Source: Gonium pectorale
Lineage: Eukaryota; Chlorophyta; Chlorophyceae; Chlamydomonadales; Volvocaceae
Reading direction: 5' to 3'
DNA length: 64,000 nucleotides
NCBI GenBank assembly: GCA_001584585.1
Contig: LSYV01000017.1
Span: forward strand, 2,405,810 to 2,469,809
In this document: positions 36,501-47,427 of the stretch, one piece after another
How the letters are laid out: every line of letters starts with the position of its first letter
Numbering within the stretch: position 1 is the first letter of the stretch
The notes under the pieces: generated by a model
Told to the model about the DNA's origin: nothing
Databases searched by the model: none
Seen by the model: the letters and a program-made list of their open reading frames with translations, nothing else
Made by a program: the position numbers and the translations under genes

Positions 36501-39500
36501 ATGCACCGTGCCATGTGTTGAGTTTTGTTGGTCCGTGGTAGAGGTCCACTGCCTGAGGTTCGCTCTCGTTTGCCGCTGCATTTGCCGTCCAGGGCCTCAC
36601 TCCGCTGCATTGGGGCGCGGCGGGGGGCAGCGCCGAGGTGGTGACCAGCCTGCTGGCGGCGAACGCCCCACCCGCGGGGGACGGCGCAACCACTCCCGCT
36701 ACCGCCACCACGCTCGCGGCCGAGCAGCTGACGGCCGTGGACAGCTACGGCCGCATGCCACTGCACTGGGCCGCCGAGCGCGGCGCCGCCGGCTGCGTGG
36801 CGCTGCTGGCAGCGGCCATGCTGGCGGCGGCGGGCCCGGCGGCAGCGGCAGCGCCGGCGGCCACCACTACCGCCGCTGGGCCGTCGTCGCCCTCCACAGC
36901 GGCCGCGAGCGCAGCCGCAGCGCTGACGCCCCCGCCGGCCCTGCCGGAGCTGCTGCACGTGGGCGACCGCCAGGGGTGCAGCGCGGTGGCTCTGGCGGCG
37001 GCGGGTGGGCACGTGGAGGTGGTGGCGCGGCTGCTGGAGGCCGGCAGCGGGCGGGCCGGCGGGGAGGCGTCGGGGCTCACGGCACTGCACCTGGCGGCAC
37101 AGCACGGCCTGGAGCAGGTGCGGGGCCCTATGGTTGTCGGCGTGGCAGAGAAGCCCCAGTAGCTGCTAAGCGCTCATTTGCCATGCATGGCTTGCAACGG
37201 TTACGAGTCCTGACGAGCAGTTTAGGACCTGCCGTGCCCGTGCTTTTCAACGCACTTCTTTCCCCTGCTTCGACGACAGCGAGTCATGCTTGAACGCACG
37301 GTCACCCGACCCGCGTCCCTGCAGGTGGTGGCCCAGCTGTGCGCAGTGCCGGGTTGCGATGTCAACGCGCGCGACGCCGAGGGCCTCACGCCCCTGCACG
37401 CCGCCGCGACCCGCGGGTCGGTTGCGATTGCCAGCAGCCTGCTGGCGGCCGGCGCCGACCCAAACATCGCCTCCACGGCCGAGGGGCTGCTGCCGCTGCA
37501 CGCCGCGGCGGCGGGTGGCCACCAGGACGTGGTGGAGGCATTGCTGGAGGCCGGCAGCCTGGTGTCGTACAAGAGCGGCGGCGGCGCGACGGCGCTGCAC
37601 GCGGCGGCGGGCGGCGGGCACACGGCGGTGTGCGAGGTGCTGCTGGAGGCGGGCTGCCCCGTGATGGGCAGGTTAGAGCGGGATGGGGGCAGCCGGAGGC
37701 GCGCAGACGTGCTGGGTATGCTGATGCGGTGCCTGGGCCGCGTGGACTGTACTCCGCACATGCATGTGCAATGACGCAGCGCGGACTTGCGGTTTGCCAA
37801 GAAGCGCTCGCATGTGTGTGTGTGTGTTATATGCGTAACGGTATGCTCAGAACAGTTCTATAAGCGACAAAACAGCTCTAATAGCGCTCGCATGTGTGTG
37901 TGTGCTTTGAAGCCTTGTGGTGAACAGTCATGGATGTGCAGGGCCCTGACGCACCCTTATGCCCCACCGGGCCCACAGGCTCGCCTCGGGCGCCAGTGCG
38001 CTGTACTGCGCCGCGTCCGGCGGCTGGGCGGACGTGTGCTCGCTGCTGCTGCGCTCGGGCGCCGAGGTGGACGCCACCACCAGCTCCGGCTGCACCGCAC
38101 TCCACGGGGCGGCCTCGAACGGCCACGGAAAGGTAGGGAAGCCGTGTTTGAACTCAACCCGACACCGATGCTGCCGTACACCACTCACCACTTTCCTGTC
38201 GGACGCGTAACGGCATGCACCGCCCGGTAGCCGGAGTTGTTGGTGCGGTGCACGTTTTGACCACTGCGCAATTAGTTGCTCCTTGTTAGGCCTAGGACCT
38301 CCCGCATGAATCGTGCTGTGCCTCTCTTGCCTGCTCTTTGCCGGGTCAGGTGATCTCGCTGCTGCTCAAGGAGGGCGCCGACCCCGACGTCCAGTCCTCT
38401 AACGGCAACACGCCGCTGCACAACGCGGTTAGCGGCGGCCACTTTGGCGCTGCGGAGGCGCTGCTCAGGGGCAACGCGGACGTGGACGTGCAGAACAGCA
38501 ACGGCAACACGCCGCTGCACATCGCCAGCTCCAAAGGTGCGCACGGAACTCCAAGAGATTCCCCAACGCGCTGCGTGCGAATGCGTCTGGGGCTTGCTTG
38601 TTGTACCGCTGTTGGTGGTGAGTGTGCGTGTGCGTGGGAGGAGAGGTATGGCCGAGCGCGGGTCGGGTGAAGGATGCCCATTCCCAACGTCGTCGTGTGG
38701 CGCACCTTGCTTGCTGCCAAGACGGCACGTCAAGTTGCCCTCACCCCGCCACGCAAACCCGCGCCTCGGGCTTCCTCACTGCGGACGCCTTCTAACCACC
38801 CAGCCCCGCATCCCGCATCCCCTGACACCTGCGGCCGCGCAGGCTACCTTGAGCTCCTGGGTCTCCTGCTGGGTGGGGGCGCGGAGCTGCACATACGCAA
38901 CGGCAAGGGCTGGTGCGCGGTGCACAGCGCCGCGAGCAGCGGGTATTTCGATGCCGTGTTGCGGCTAGTGCAGGTGGGCGGGTAGAGGGAGGGGGGTGGA
39001 CCAGTGCGGGAGGGTGGGCAGTGGCCCGGGATCCCAAGCGAACGACCGCGACGCAACACTAGTCCGCGTTCCGAAGACCACCGGCAACAACATCCAGGCG
39101 GGGCAGTGGCATAGTTCTCAGTGCGCTGCCGAATGGCGCGTGTGTGTGTCTTGTGCGCAAGGCCCCTCTTCCCAATGCCGCCCATCAATCGCTGCCAAAC
39201 TCCAACCCATCGCTGCCCCCAACAGGCTGGAGCAAACTGGCGACGGCAGGGCGAAGCCGACGTCGTGAAGCTGCTGACGCGCAAGACCACCTACAAGACC
39301 TCATACGTGGAGGGGCGCCTGCGCCTTGCGGAGAGGGAGCGACACCGCCACACCCACGGGGCGCAGCAGCAGGCGCCGGGCGCCGGGGCTGACGCTGCTG
39401 CCGGAGGTGGCAGCGCCGCTGGCGGCGGCCTCAAGGAGACGGCAGCGGTGAAGAGCGGGTCGGCCAGCCGGGCGGCTGCAACCTTTGAGGTGGGCCCTGG

Positions 39501-42500
39501 CGGCGGGGGCAAAGACGGCTGAAATGCATATGATGGCGCATGCAAGCTCCTGACATATTCAAGTAGGCATGTAGCAACGGTGTAATTCTGCGCGGCTGAC
39601 TGCCCTCCTATCGTCATGGAAACTTCCAGCTGACTCGAGTTGAGTTGCGTACTTGCGCCGACAGGACCTGGCGGCTGCGGCGGACGCCAACATGGCTGCG
39701 CTGCTGGAGGAGGAGGCCGCGGCAGCGGCAGCGGCGGCAGCGGCCGCCGAGAAGAAGGCCAAGCAGCAGCAGAAGAAGAAAAAGGCGGGCGGCAAGCCCG
39801 CTGCCAAGGCGGCTGCTGCTGCTGCTGAGGGGTCGGACCCACAGGCGGAAGGCGAGGAGGGCGCCGGAGAGGACTCCGGCAGGGCTCCAGCCGTGGCATC
39901 GGCTGACAACCTTGCCAAGGCGGCGGCTCCGGAGCCAGCGCGTTCTGCCGCAGACAGCGCCAGAAGTGCCGACGGCGGCGGCGGCCTCGGCCGTGCCCTG
40001 TCCCTGAGCGGCGCTGCAGACCGCGATGCCGCCGGCGGAGCTCCCTCCGCCATCAGCAACCCAGCGAGCCAGCGCTCGGTCAGCCGCGCCGCGAATGTGC
40101 TTCCGAGCGCTTCTTCCGGCAAAGGCGCCAAGGGCTCGCAGCCGACAGGCGCCGCAGCACCCTCGGCTGCTGCTGTGGCCGTGAAGTCACTCTCGGTTGA
40201 CAGCTCGGAGGCCGTCGCGTCGTCGACCGGCAAGACTGGATCCGGAGCATCCGGATCCAAGGCACTGGCAACCCCTGCCGCTGGGTCTAAGGCGGCCAAG
40301 TCTCGCCCCTTAGCGGCATCTGGCGACGTTGCGGCTCCTGCGCACACTCCGTCCCAGCCAGCTCCATCGAGCGGCGCTGCGCCCGGTGGAAAGGCCGCGG
40401 GCAAGAACAGCCCCGCGAGCAGATCGCCAACTACGCCCTCCGACGCTCCCTCTGCTTCTGCAAACAGCACGGCGAAGCAGCAGCAGCGGCAGTCGCGTCT
40501 CCGCGACGGTGAGCGGGCTAGCGGCAAGGAGGCGCTGGGGTCTGCCGTTGCGCCGCCGCCCTCAGCGGTCCCGCAGCTGACCCGCGGGTCACTTGCCAAT
40601 GGCCCGGCCGCACCGGCCGCGGAGCAGAGCAGCGCGGGACCCAGCTCCGCGGCCACTAGCCCCAAGCCTCCCAGTGCCCCTACCAACGCGAAAGCAGCGC
40701 CCAAGACGACCGCTGCCGTTGAGGCACCTCAACCGGGCCCTCAGCCACCAGGGATGGCCATATCGCGCATCCGGGCTGCGGCAAGGGCGGCTGCGGTGGC
40801 GGGCGGTGCGGGCGCCTCGCAGCCGGAGCCGCAGTCGCAGAGCTCAGCCTGGGGCGCCAAGCCTGCAGGACCCAATGGACCAGTGACGATGGCCCAAGTG
40901 GTGGCCGGTGCCGTCGGAAAGGCCGCCCCGCCGCCGCCGCCACCTCCGCATGAAGCCGGCAGCCCGCAGCGGCTGCACTCGTCCAGAATCGAGTCCGAGC
41001 CGTCCTGGCCGCCCCTGCCCAGTCACGACGCCGCCAACGCCGCTGCCGCTGCCGCTGCGCCGGCGTCCACGGCCCAACCAGCTCCAGTCAAGCAGCAGCA
41101 GCAGCCCCATTCTGTGGCCCCGAGTGGCGCAGTCGCGAGGCCGGCAGCCCCTGCACGCGCCCCGTCGCCGCAGCAAGCAGGCCAGACACACAGTCAGCTA
41201 CAAGCGCATCTGCAGCAGCCGTCGCCCCAATCAGATGCACCACCGCCGTCGGCCCTGCCCAGCGACCTCTTCCCCGGCGTCCGGCCCGTCGCGCCGGCGA
41301 GTCCCCTCCCGACGGGATCTCCCATCGCCGACACGCTGCGCCGGTCCAGCCCCAGCCCCATGGCCAGCCCCGTCTTGGGCCACGGCCTGCTGCCGACGGG
41401 TCGGGTCTTTGCGCCAAGCCCCGCGCTAGACGGCGCCCCCTTCGGCGTACCACGAGCCCCCAGCCACCCCTTCCTGCACGACAGTCCAGGAGCAAGCACG
41501 CCACTCTCTGCGGGGGGTGCCTTTGGCCGGGCATCCGCCGGGAGTCCGTTCGGTACGGCATCGGCGCTGGTGCAGGCGACGCCGGCCTCCGCCACAGCCA
41601 CCGCCGGCGGGCGCGCGCCGCTCCCGGGTCGCCCGGCAGCCAGCTTACCAGTGTCGCCGCTGCGAGCACACGGTGAGCTGCCGCCGCTGCCGCCTGGGCT
41701 GCCGCCGCAGATGCCGGTCGACTGGTCCTTTGCGACCATCGGTGTCGGCGGCGTTTACGGCGTTGGACAGACGGCCGCAGCCGGCGGGGCGCCGCCACCG
41801 CCGCCGCCTTTGGGAGGCCCTCCGCCGGCCCTGTCGGGTTCGTCGACGCCCCTGTTCGGCTCCTCGCCGGTGGGGGGCCTGCCGCCGCCTGGAATGGCCC
41901 TCCCTGCTTTCCCCATGAGCTCCGGGCCGCCGCCCCCTTCACAGTATATGCCTGGTGGGTTGGGCCTGCGCTCCGGCTCGGGTCCGGTTATGCCGACGGG
42001 CGGCTTCGGCGCAGGCGCCACCTGGGCTGCGGTGCGAGCCATCAACGCAGCCGATGACGCTGGCGACCCCGCCGCAGGCCCCGACGGTTTGGGCCTCTTC
42101 CCTGGCCTCTCCTCGTCAGCGCCAGTAAACCAGCGGCTGCAGCAGGCTCATGTGGGGCAGGGCGCCGGTGATGGATTTCCCGGCGCCAATGCGTTGCACG
42201 ATCTGCACTGGAGCCGAGTGTGGGGTGGAGGCAGCGGCATCAGCGGTGGCTTCTTCCGGACCAGCAGCCAGGCGTCACTGCAGGCGGGGGCCTTTGACGC
42301 CTCAGGCGCCCCTGCTTCTGGCAGCAGCCCACCGCGGGTCAGCTCTGCCTCATCCCTGCACCAAGCGACCGGTGGATCGGCCCTTATGCCGTCGTCTGCC
42401 ACGTCGGCAGCAGCCGTGGCGCTGGCGGGCGGCGCCAGCATTTGGTCCTTCCACCCCTCGGATGCCGCGGGTGGCACCGGGGGCGCCTCGGCCTTCTCTA

Positions 42501-42925
42501 ACCTGCCAAAGCTCGGGAGCGGTGGCACTGGCGCCGGCCCCTCCAGCGCCCGTCCTGGCCCCAGCCGCAGCAACATCACCGCCGCGGCGTCGGACCGCAC
42601 CTCCAGTCCCACAGCGGCTAGCTGCGCCGGCGGGGCCACAGCCGCCGTGGGGGCAGGCGGGCGTGCAGGCAGCCCGGCCCCTGGTGGCGTGGCCGAAGGC
42701 TCCAGCTTCAGCCAATTCCACTGCCCCTTGACGCGGCGGGTAATGACTGACCCGGTCGTGTGCGTTGGGGACGGCCACACGTACGAGCGGTCGGCAATCG
42801 AGGCATGGCTTTCGACGCCCGCTGGCAGCGCGGTGTCGCCCGTCACGGGCGAACCCCTGGCCAGCCGCGAGGTAGTGCCCAACTTCACGATGCGGGCGGC
42901 AATCCAGCTGCTCGCCAGGCAGTAG
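27568..42925 (+). CDS. giant ankyrin-repeat protein with C-terminal U-box, candidate E3 ubiquitin ligase
   Basis: Eighteen exons join in phase to 3907 residues: 27568-27798, 27985-29455, 29611-30184, 30408-30811, 31048-32303, 32456-32703, 32905-33079, 33316-33747, 33975-34523, 34674-35048, 35253-36392, 36593-37117, 37325-37671, 37979-38132, 38350-38536, 38843-38973, 39226-39489, 39665-42925. Residues 1-1280 are low-complexity apart from one ankyrin unit near 705 and an acidic run of Asp in exon 4. About 32 ankyrin units (GxTPLHLAAxxGH type) fill about 1280-2760. The last exon opens with an Ala/Glu/Lys helix, then about 1000 disordered Ala/Pro/Ser/Gly-rich residues, and ends with a U-box at 3839-3907 (FHCPLTRRVMTDPVVC, GHTYERSAIEAWL, SPVTGEPL). 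U-boxes recruit E2 enzymes; the ankyrins would select substrate. A long N-terminal exon 2 has no known domain except MENWVPTLERTF. A decayed copy of its 3' end lies at 56-58 kb. Confidence 0.85.
37803..37906. repeat. duplicated GT-microsatellite block in intron 13
   Basis: The motif GCTCGCATGTGTGTGTG occurs twice about 75 bases apart (from about 37806 and 37884) inside the intron after exon 13 of the ankyrin/U-box gene. It looks like a local tandem duplication. Confidence 0.7.
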
Positions 42926-44315
42926 CGGGGAGGGAGCTGGGGTGTGCGGGGCAGAAGCATGGGCATGAGCTGAGGCCACACGGTGGGCAGATCGGCACAC
43001 GTGTGGACTCGGCTGCCGGGCAGTGCCGGGCGGCGATGGGCAGTGCGGGTGTTGGAAGTGTGTGGCGTACAAGTTGAGTGTAGGAAGCGTGCATGGGCCC
43101 CGTGCATGGCCCTACTCCGAGGGTTGAGCGTTGCGTGTCGCTGCAACGGACTGTTTGCTGAGCGGTGCCGTGCCTACGCGGGTGCCGCCGCACTGGTGAG
43201 CATACGACGCTTTGCTGTCAGGGTGAGGTAGTCAGCGCCGAGTCAGGTGGGAGAGTAGCGGAGTGGAGCCGGCCCAAGGGCCAGAGCGTGCTCGAAAGTG
43301 TGTTTGAGCGGTGCGGCAGCTAGCCCAAGGAGTATGTGGCATGTACTGACAGAGAACGCAGTTGCAGTGTACGTGTCAACTGTTTGCCTCGGCGCCTTGA
43401 TTCCAGGCAGGCCTTTCCTAAACACAGTGCAGGGAAGGCCCCTGGGACAGTCCGGGCGCTTCGATGCAAAACACAAGTTTGTTCCGCGGTGATCGTAGTT
43501 GCGCGGTGGGCTCTGTTTCAGCGCTTCGTGCAATCGCGCAGGCTGGTCGCTTCCCTTTCCAGGGACCTGGTCGTCAGCGTATTATGCTCCCAACTAAGGT
43601 GAACAGATAAGCACCGTTGGGGCTATGTTGCATTTGGTGCTGGGGCATAGTCATCCGTATTCTCCGTCCCCTGGGAAGCATGCTTAGCTAGCCAGATACC
43701 GACGTGTTTGCGTAAGGGCATTGTGTCAAGGTTTAGATTCGGTGAGCCTATCCACATGGCATCCCAGGACGGTGCCCCGTAGAATGCGCTCCGAGTGCGC
43801 GCTGTTCGTAGGCCACATGAAGCATAACTTCTGCAACCTGCAAGGAATTGGCCCTCTAACGGGTCGGCTGCTGTATGAAAAAGGCATGTATGAAGGTAGT
43901 ATGGGCCTGTTCTGGTGGTGCCATTTCGTCTGCGGCGTACCTGGCTGCTGGAACATCAATGCTGCGAGTTTGGATCATACTAGGGTGCTTTGGATCCAAG
44001 ACTGCCGAAAGTGCTCATGCCTTCTAAGAAGTCAGTCATAGGGCGGACGAGTCACGGCCCTGCTGCTGAGTCCCAGTTCAGATTCAGGCTGTAAGAGTGT
44101 GCCATTGGCTTAACCCCGCACTACCGTAGCCGAATGAGATGGCCTCGAGCCAGGGCCCCAATTGGGGGGCCACACCATACCTTTACGGACATACATGCAT
44201 TATGGGGTGACAAAGAGCGCCGGCGTGTGTACGCCTGGGCGGCCTGGCAGCGCAACGCACAGCGGAGAGGCCCAGATGCACACTTGCCCAGCTGTGCCTG
44301 GTCGCGGCTCATACA
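42926..44315. other. 3' UTR and downstream flank of the ankyrin/U-box gene
   Basis: No coding exon is seen. The stretch from about 42955 to 44310 is clearly repeated, in diverged form, at 57195-58230. It ends at the left target duplication of the hAT element. Confidence 0.55.
44090..44094 (+). terminator. candidate TGTAA polyadenylation signal of the ankyrin/U-box gene
   Basis: First clear TGTAA downstream of the stop at 42925 on the coding strand, implying a 3' UTR of about 1.2 kb. I noticed no nearer copy. Confidence 0.4.
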
Positions 44316-44323
44316 GCCGCTTC
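44316..44323. repeat. 8-bp target-site duplication, left
   Basis: GCCGCTTC directly precedes the left terminal inverted repeat; the identical octamer follows the right end at 48529-48536. An 8-bp duplication is diagnostic of hAT transposition. Confidence 0.9.
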
Positions 44324-44817
44324 CAGGGTTGCACCGTACCGTATGGCGTATGATACGTACCATACGTATGGACGTATCAATACGCCAAGCCTGTAAACGC
44401 ATACGGCTCGTAATACGTTGCGCCCCGGGCTCTCATTGACCCGGGCGACCTCGTTGCACCCCGGGCTCGTCCATGGCGTTAGGCATCAAGCATGAGCGCC
44501 CACCCTCAGGCCCACTAGGCTTGCCCCCACTCGTTCATGTCAGCGATGGTGGGTGCGGAGGGTGCGGCATGCCGGTAGGCCTCATAGGTAACACGGCGGA
44601 AGGGTACGTCCTCTCTGCGTGCGGTCTGCCTTCATGCTTCAATGGAAGTATACTATATTAACCATGGACAAGCTAAAATGGAGGAGCTTACTGACCGTAG
44701 TCTCGCGCTCTGGATCGATAGCATGACGACCTGGTTCTGCACATTTGAGCACGAGAAGGAAACAACAATCCTGTTCTCATTTAAGCGGACTGTATTGTTT
44801 TCATCTGGGACGATCGT

Positions 44818-45688
44818 ATGGCGGCACCACCAAACCCAACGTGGCCGCAAAGCCCCGTGCCCAAGTACCTCTCCACGCGTCTGCCTGCCAAGCTTTTGGA
44901 CATGTGGGCGTATTTGGTAAGCGGGGGGTTGTGCCACGGGGCTTAGGGAGTTGGGCATTGCAGTTGCGTTGCAGTCCCGCTGTGTTGCCACGCACTCTAA
45001 GGGGGCTTGGGTTGGACCTTTGCTGGCGTTGCGCGGTCGCTAGAAGTTCCGCAGCGCGCTCTGGGGCGAACCTCTTTGCCAAGAGCGAGCGCGGGACGGG
45101 GCTTTGTTGGGGCGGGTCACGGGCGGTACCGCGCGGCGTGCTCTGTGGAGCGCAGACCGGCACAACGTTTGGGCTGATGGCCAAGGGTCTTGGAAAGGGT
45201 TTGTTGGTGCAGGGCCGTTGAGTGGAAACGATGGCGGGGCAGAAGCCGTGTTCCACACAGTCCAACGCCGGCGGGTCTAGCCCCAAACTACAGCCCGCGA
45301 GCACGTCCTTCTATATTTGCATCCGCCCACCTTTCAGTGTCGTCGCTCAAACCTCTTGTCCTGACTCGTACTCTCCTGTTATGCTTGCCCTTCCCATGAT
45401 GCCGAGCGCCCGAGTGTTCTTGCGAGGCGGGAGAAGAGGGCCCAGCCTGAGGCGAGCATTGAACGGGCGTTGGAAGAAGCGGCCCGCGAGCAGGAGGCGA
45501 GGGCGGCGGAGGAGGAGAGGGCAAGGTTGGTGGACGCAGTGGTATGCTTCCTGCAGAAAGGTGAAGAGGAGGAGGTGCGTCGTAGCAGGGCGGAGCTGGA
45601 GGAGGCGCACAGGAGAGGTTCTGCTGCGCGGGCTGCCCGTTTGGAGGTGGCCCGGGCGCAGGTGGCTTGTGAGGTTGGGGACGGTTAG
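44818..45688 (+). CDS. coiled-coil ORF carried inside the hAT element
   Basis: A plausible first exon is 44818-44916 (33 residues, MAAPPNPTWPQSPVPKYL to LLDMWAYL), ending at a GTAAGC donor. An acceptor CAG before about 45446 joins in phase 0 to an exon ending in TAG at 45686-45688. This second part is very rich in Glu, Ala and Arg (ERALEEAAREQEARAAEEER) and should form a long charged helix or coiled coil. It ends 21 bases before the ATG of the HNH-like ORF. No family is recognised. It may be cargo of the transposon, a second transposon protein, or sequence captured from a host gene. The first-exon assignment is tentative. Confidence 0.35.
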
Positions 45689-45709
45689 TGGTCGCCGTTC
45701 CCGGACAAT

Positions 45710-46048
45710 ATGAAGTACGCCTGCAATAAGCAAAGCGAGATCGTGCACATTGCCAAGAAGGCCAAGCGCAAGGCTGTGTCTGTGAGCAAGTACATGTACA
45801 TGTACGTGTCTTTGTCGTATCACGGGAAGTCGCTCAAGATTGAGAGGTGTGTGATCGTGACACGATGCTGGGCTCACAACGGTGACAGCTGGTCCCTGCT
45901 GGTCCCTGGTGGTGCGGTGAAGCCTGCGGATGGTGTTGCTGGGAGGTACGACGTTTACCACCTCCACGAAAACCCGTCCGACGACGCAGCTTCCAACTTG
46001 GCACTCATGACGATGACTGAAGCACAAAGGCAAGGGCTTACGCTGTAA
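45710..46048 (+). CDS. small HNH-like ORF inside the hAT element
   Basis: Starts at an ATG and runs 112 residues to TAA. The N-terminal half is basic (IVHIAKKAKRKAVSVSKY). The C-terminal part, GRYDVYHLHENPSDDAASNL followed by ALMTMTEAQRQG, resembles the core of HNH_3-type homing endonuclease domains, where a His, a DN/DD pair and an NL.W/MT motif form the beta-beta-alpha metal site. Only part of the motif is visible and the first His of the pair is replaced by Tyr-His spacing, so activity is doubtful. HNH ORFs are unusual cargo for a hAT element. Chance resemblance cannot be excluded without a profile search. Confidence 0.35.
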   Translation: MKYACNKQSEIVHIAKKAKRKAVSVSKYMYMYVSLSYHGKSLKIERCVIVTRCWAHNGDSWSLLVPGGAVKPADGVAGRYDVYHLHENPSDDAASNLALMTMTEAQRQGLTL

Positions 46049-46089
46049 ACCTATTTTTCGTTTTCTGCTTCGCCAGTTTCGGGGCCTTT

Positions 46090-46740
46090 GAGCCACCCTA
46101 GCGGTCATTTGGTAACCGTTAGCTGCCAGCGGGAAAGGCCCAGGAGCAGACATAGGAGACGGCCGTGAGACAGGGCCCGTGAGTCACCCTAGCGGTCATT
46201 TGGTAACCGGTAGCTGCCAGCGGGAAGGGCCACGGCGGGAGGATACATAGGAGACGGCCGTGAGACAGGGCCCGTAAGCCGCCCTAGCGGTCAGTTGGTA
46301 ACCGTTAGCTGCCAGCGGGAAAGGCCCAGGAGCAGACATAGGAGACGGCCGTGAGACAGGGCCCGTGAGCCACCCTAGCGGTCATTTGGTAATCGGTAGC
46401 TGCCAGCGGGAAGGGCCACGGCGGGAGGATACATAGGAGACGGCCGTGAGACAGGGCCTGTGAGCCGCCCTAGCGGTCAGTTGGTAATCGTTAGCTGCCA
46501 GCGGGAAAGGCCCAGGAGCAGACATAGGAGACGGCCGTGAGACAGGGCNNNNNNNNNNNNNNNNNNNNNNNNNNNNNNNNNNNNNNNNNNNNNNNNNNNN
46601 NNNNNNNNNNNNNNNNNNNNNNNNNCAGGGCCCGCGAGCCACCCTAGCGGTCATTTGGTAATCGGTAGCTGCCAGCGGGAAGGGCCACGGGAGGTGACAT
46701 AGGACTCGGGCGTGATACGGGGCCTGTGTGCCGCCCTGGC
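46090..46740. repeat. tandem satellite with alternating 91- and 95-bp units
   Basis: The core CCCTAGCGGTCA recurs at 46096, 46187, 46282, 46373 and 46468, with spacings 91, 95, 91, 95, and again after the gap. Two unit types alternate: one has AAAGGCCCAGGAGCAGACA, the other AGGGCCACGGCGGGAGGATA. The array is therefore a dimer-based higher-order repeat of 186 bp. The last copy near 46640-46740 is more diverged. Confidence 0.92.
46549..46625. other. assembly gap inside the satellite array
   Basis: 77 Ns. The gap sits inside the tandem array, so the real copy number is unknown and the gap size is probably arbitrary. Confidence 1.
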
Positions 46741-47427
46741 ATTGCCTATGCGAAGTGCATAATCGTGCGGTGATATTGGTTACGGCACACCAAGATCCAG
46801 GTTCCAGTTGCCACATTGCCTTGTCACTGTGTATCAAAAAAGAGAGAAACCTGCACAGTAAGAGGGAGCCGCACGTGCACTGCGTGAAACCCCGACAGTG
46901 CAGATGCTCAACACTCATCCCATAAACAAATTCCTAGCGAAAATGTGACGCGCTGCAGGGCAGGCACTAGGCACTTGGCTGCTCAAAGCAAGCTGGCTTG
47001 ACTCAAACACATCCTTACGGCCTGCAGTAAAGACCACGACGACACAGTAGTACAGCTGTTATGCCGCCCGTTCATCACTGGTAACACGAAAGCAACTACG
47101 CATTGTCAAGATCCGTGGTTGGAGCGCCTGATGTCCTACTGCAAAACCGGTTACGAACGTCAGCCATGCTCCCATGCAACGCACGTCCCATGCAACGTAC
47201 AGTCAGCAGGCACGACATACCCATGAGCTCACAGTGTCGCCAAGCACTGTGCGTGTACGCGCTGTTAAACCCACGCAAGAGTAAGCGCCGCCCATCTCCT
47301 CCCCTCATGTCTCCGCCATGCCCCGACCGGTGAAAACCATCGTCCCCATAGCTCAGCACTCTCCCCACCCCGCAGAGCCTAAGCGCATGTGTCCATGCCA
47401 GGTGCCCCGTCGTGTTCCAGCATGTCA

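Noticed and set aside
39559..40704. 381-residue minus-strand Ala/Ser/Pro-rich frame
   Set aside because: Antisense shadow of the low-complexity linker in the last ankyrin/U-box exon.
46090..46740. CRISPR-like regular array
   Set aside because: Units are contiguous 91/95-bp satellite copies with no unique spacers, and the organism is a eukaryote.
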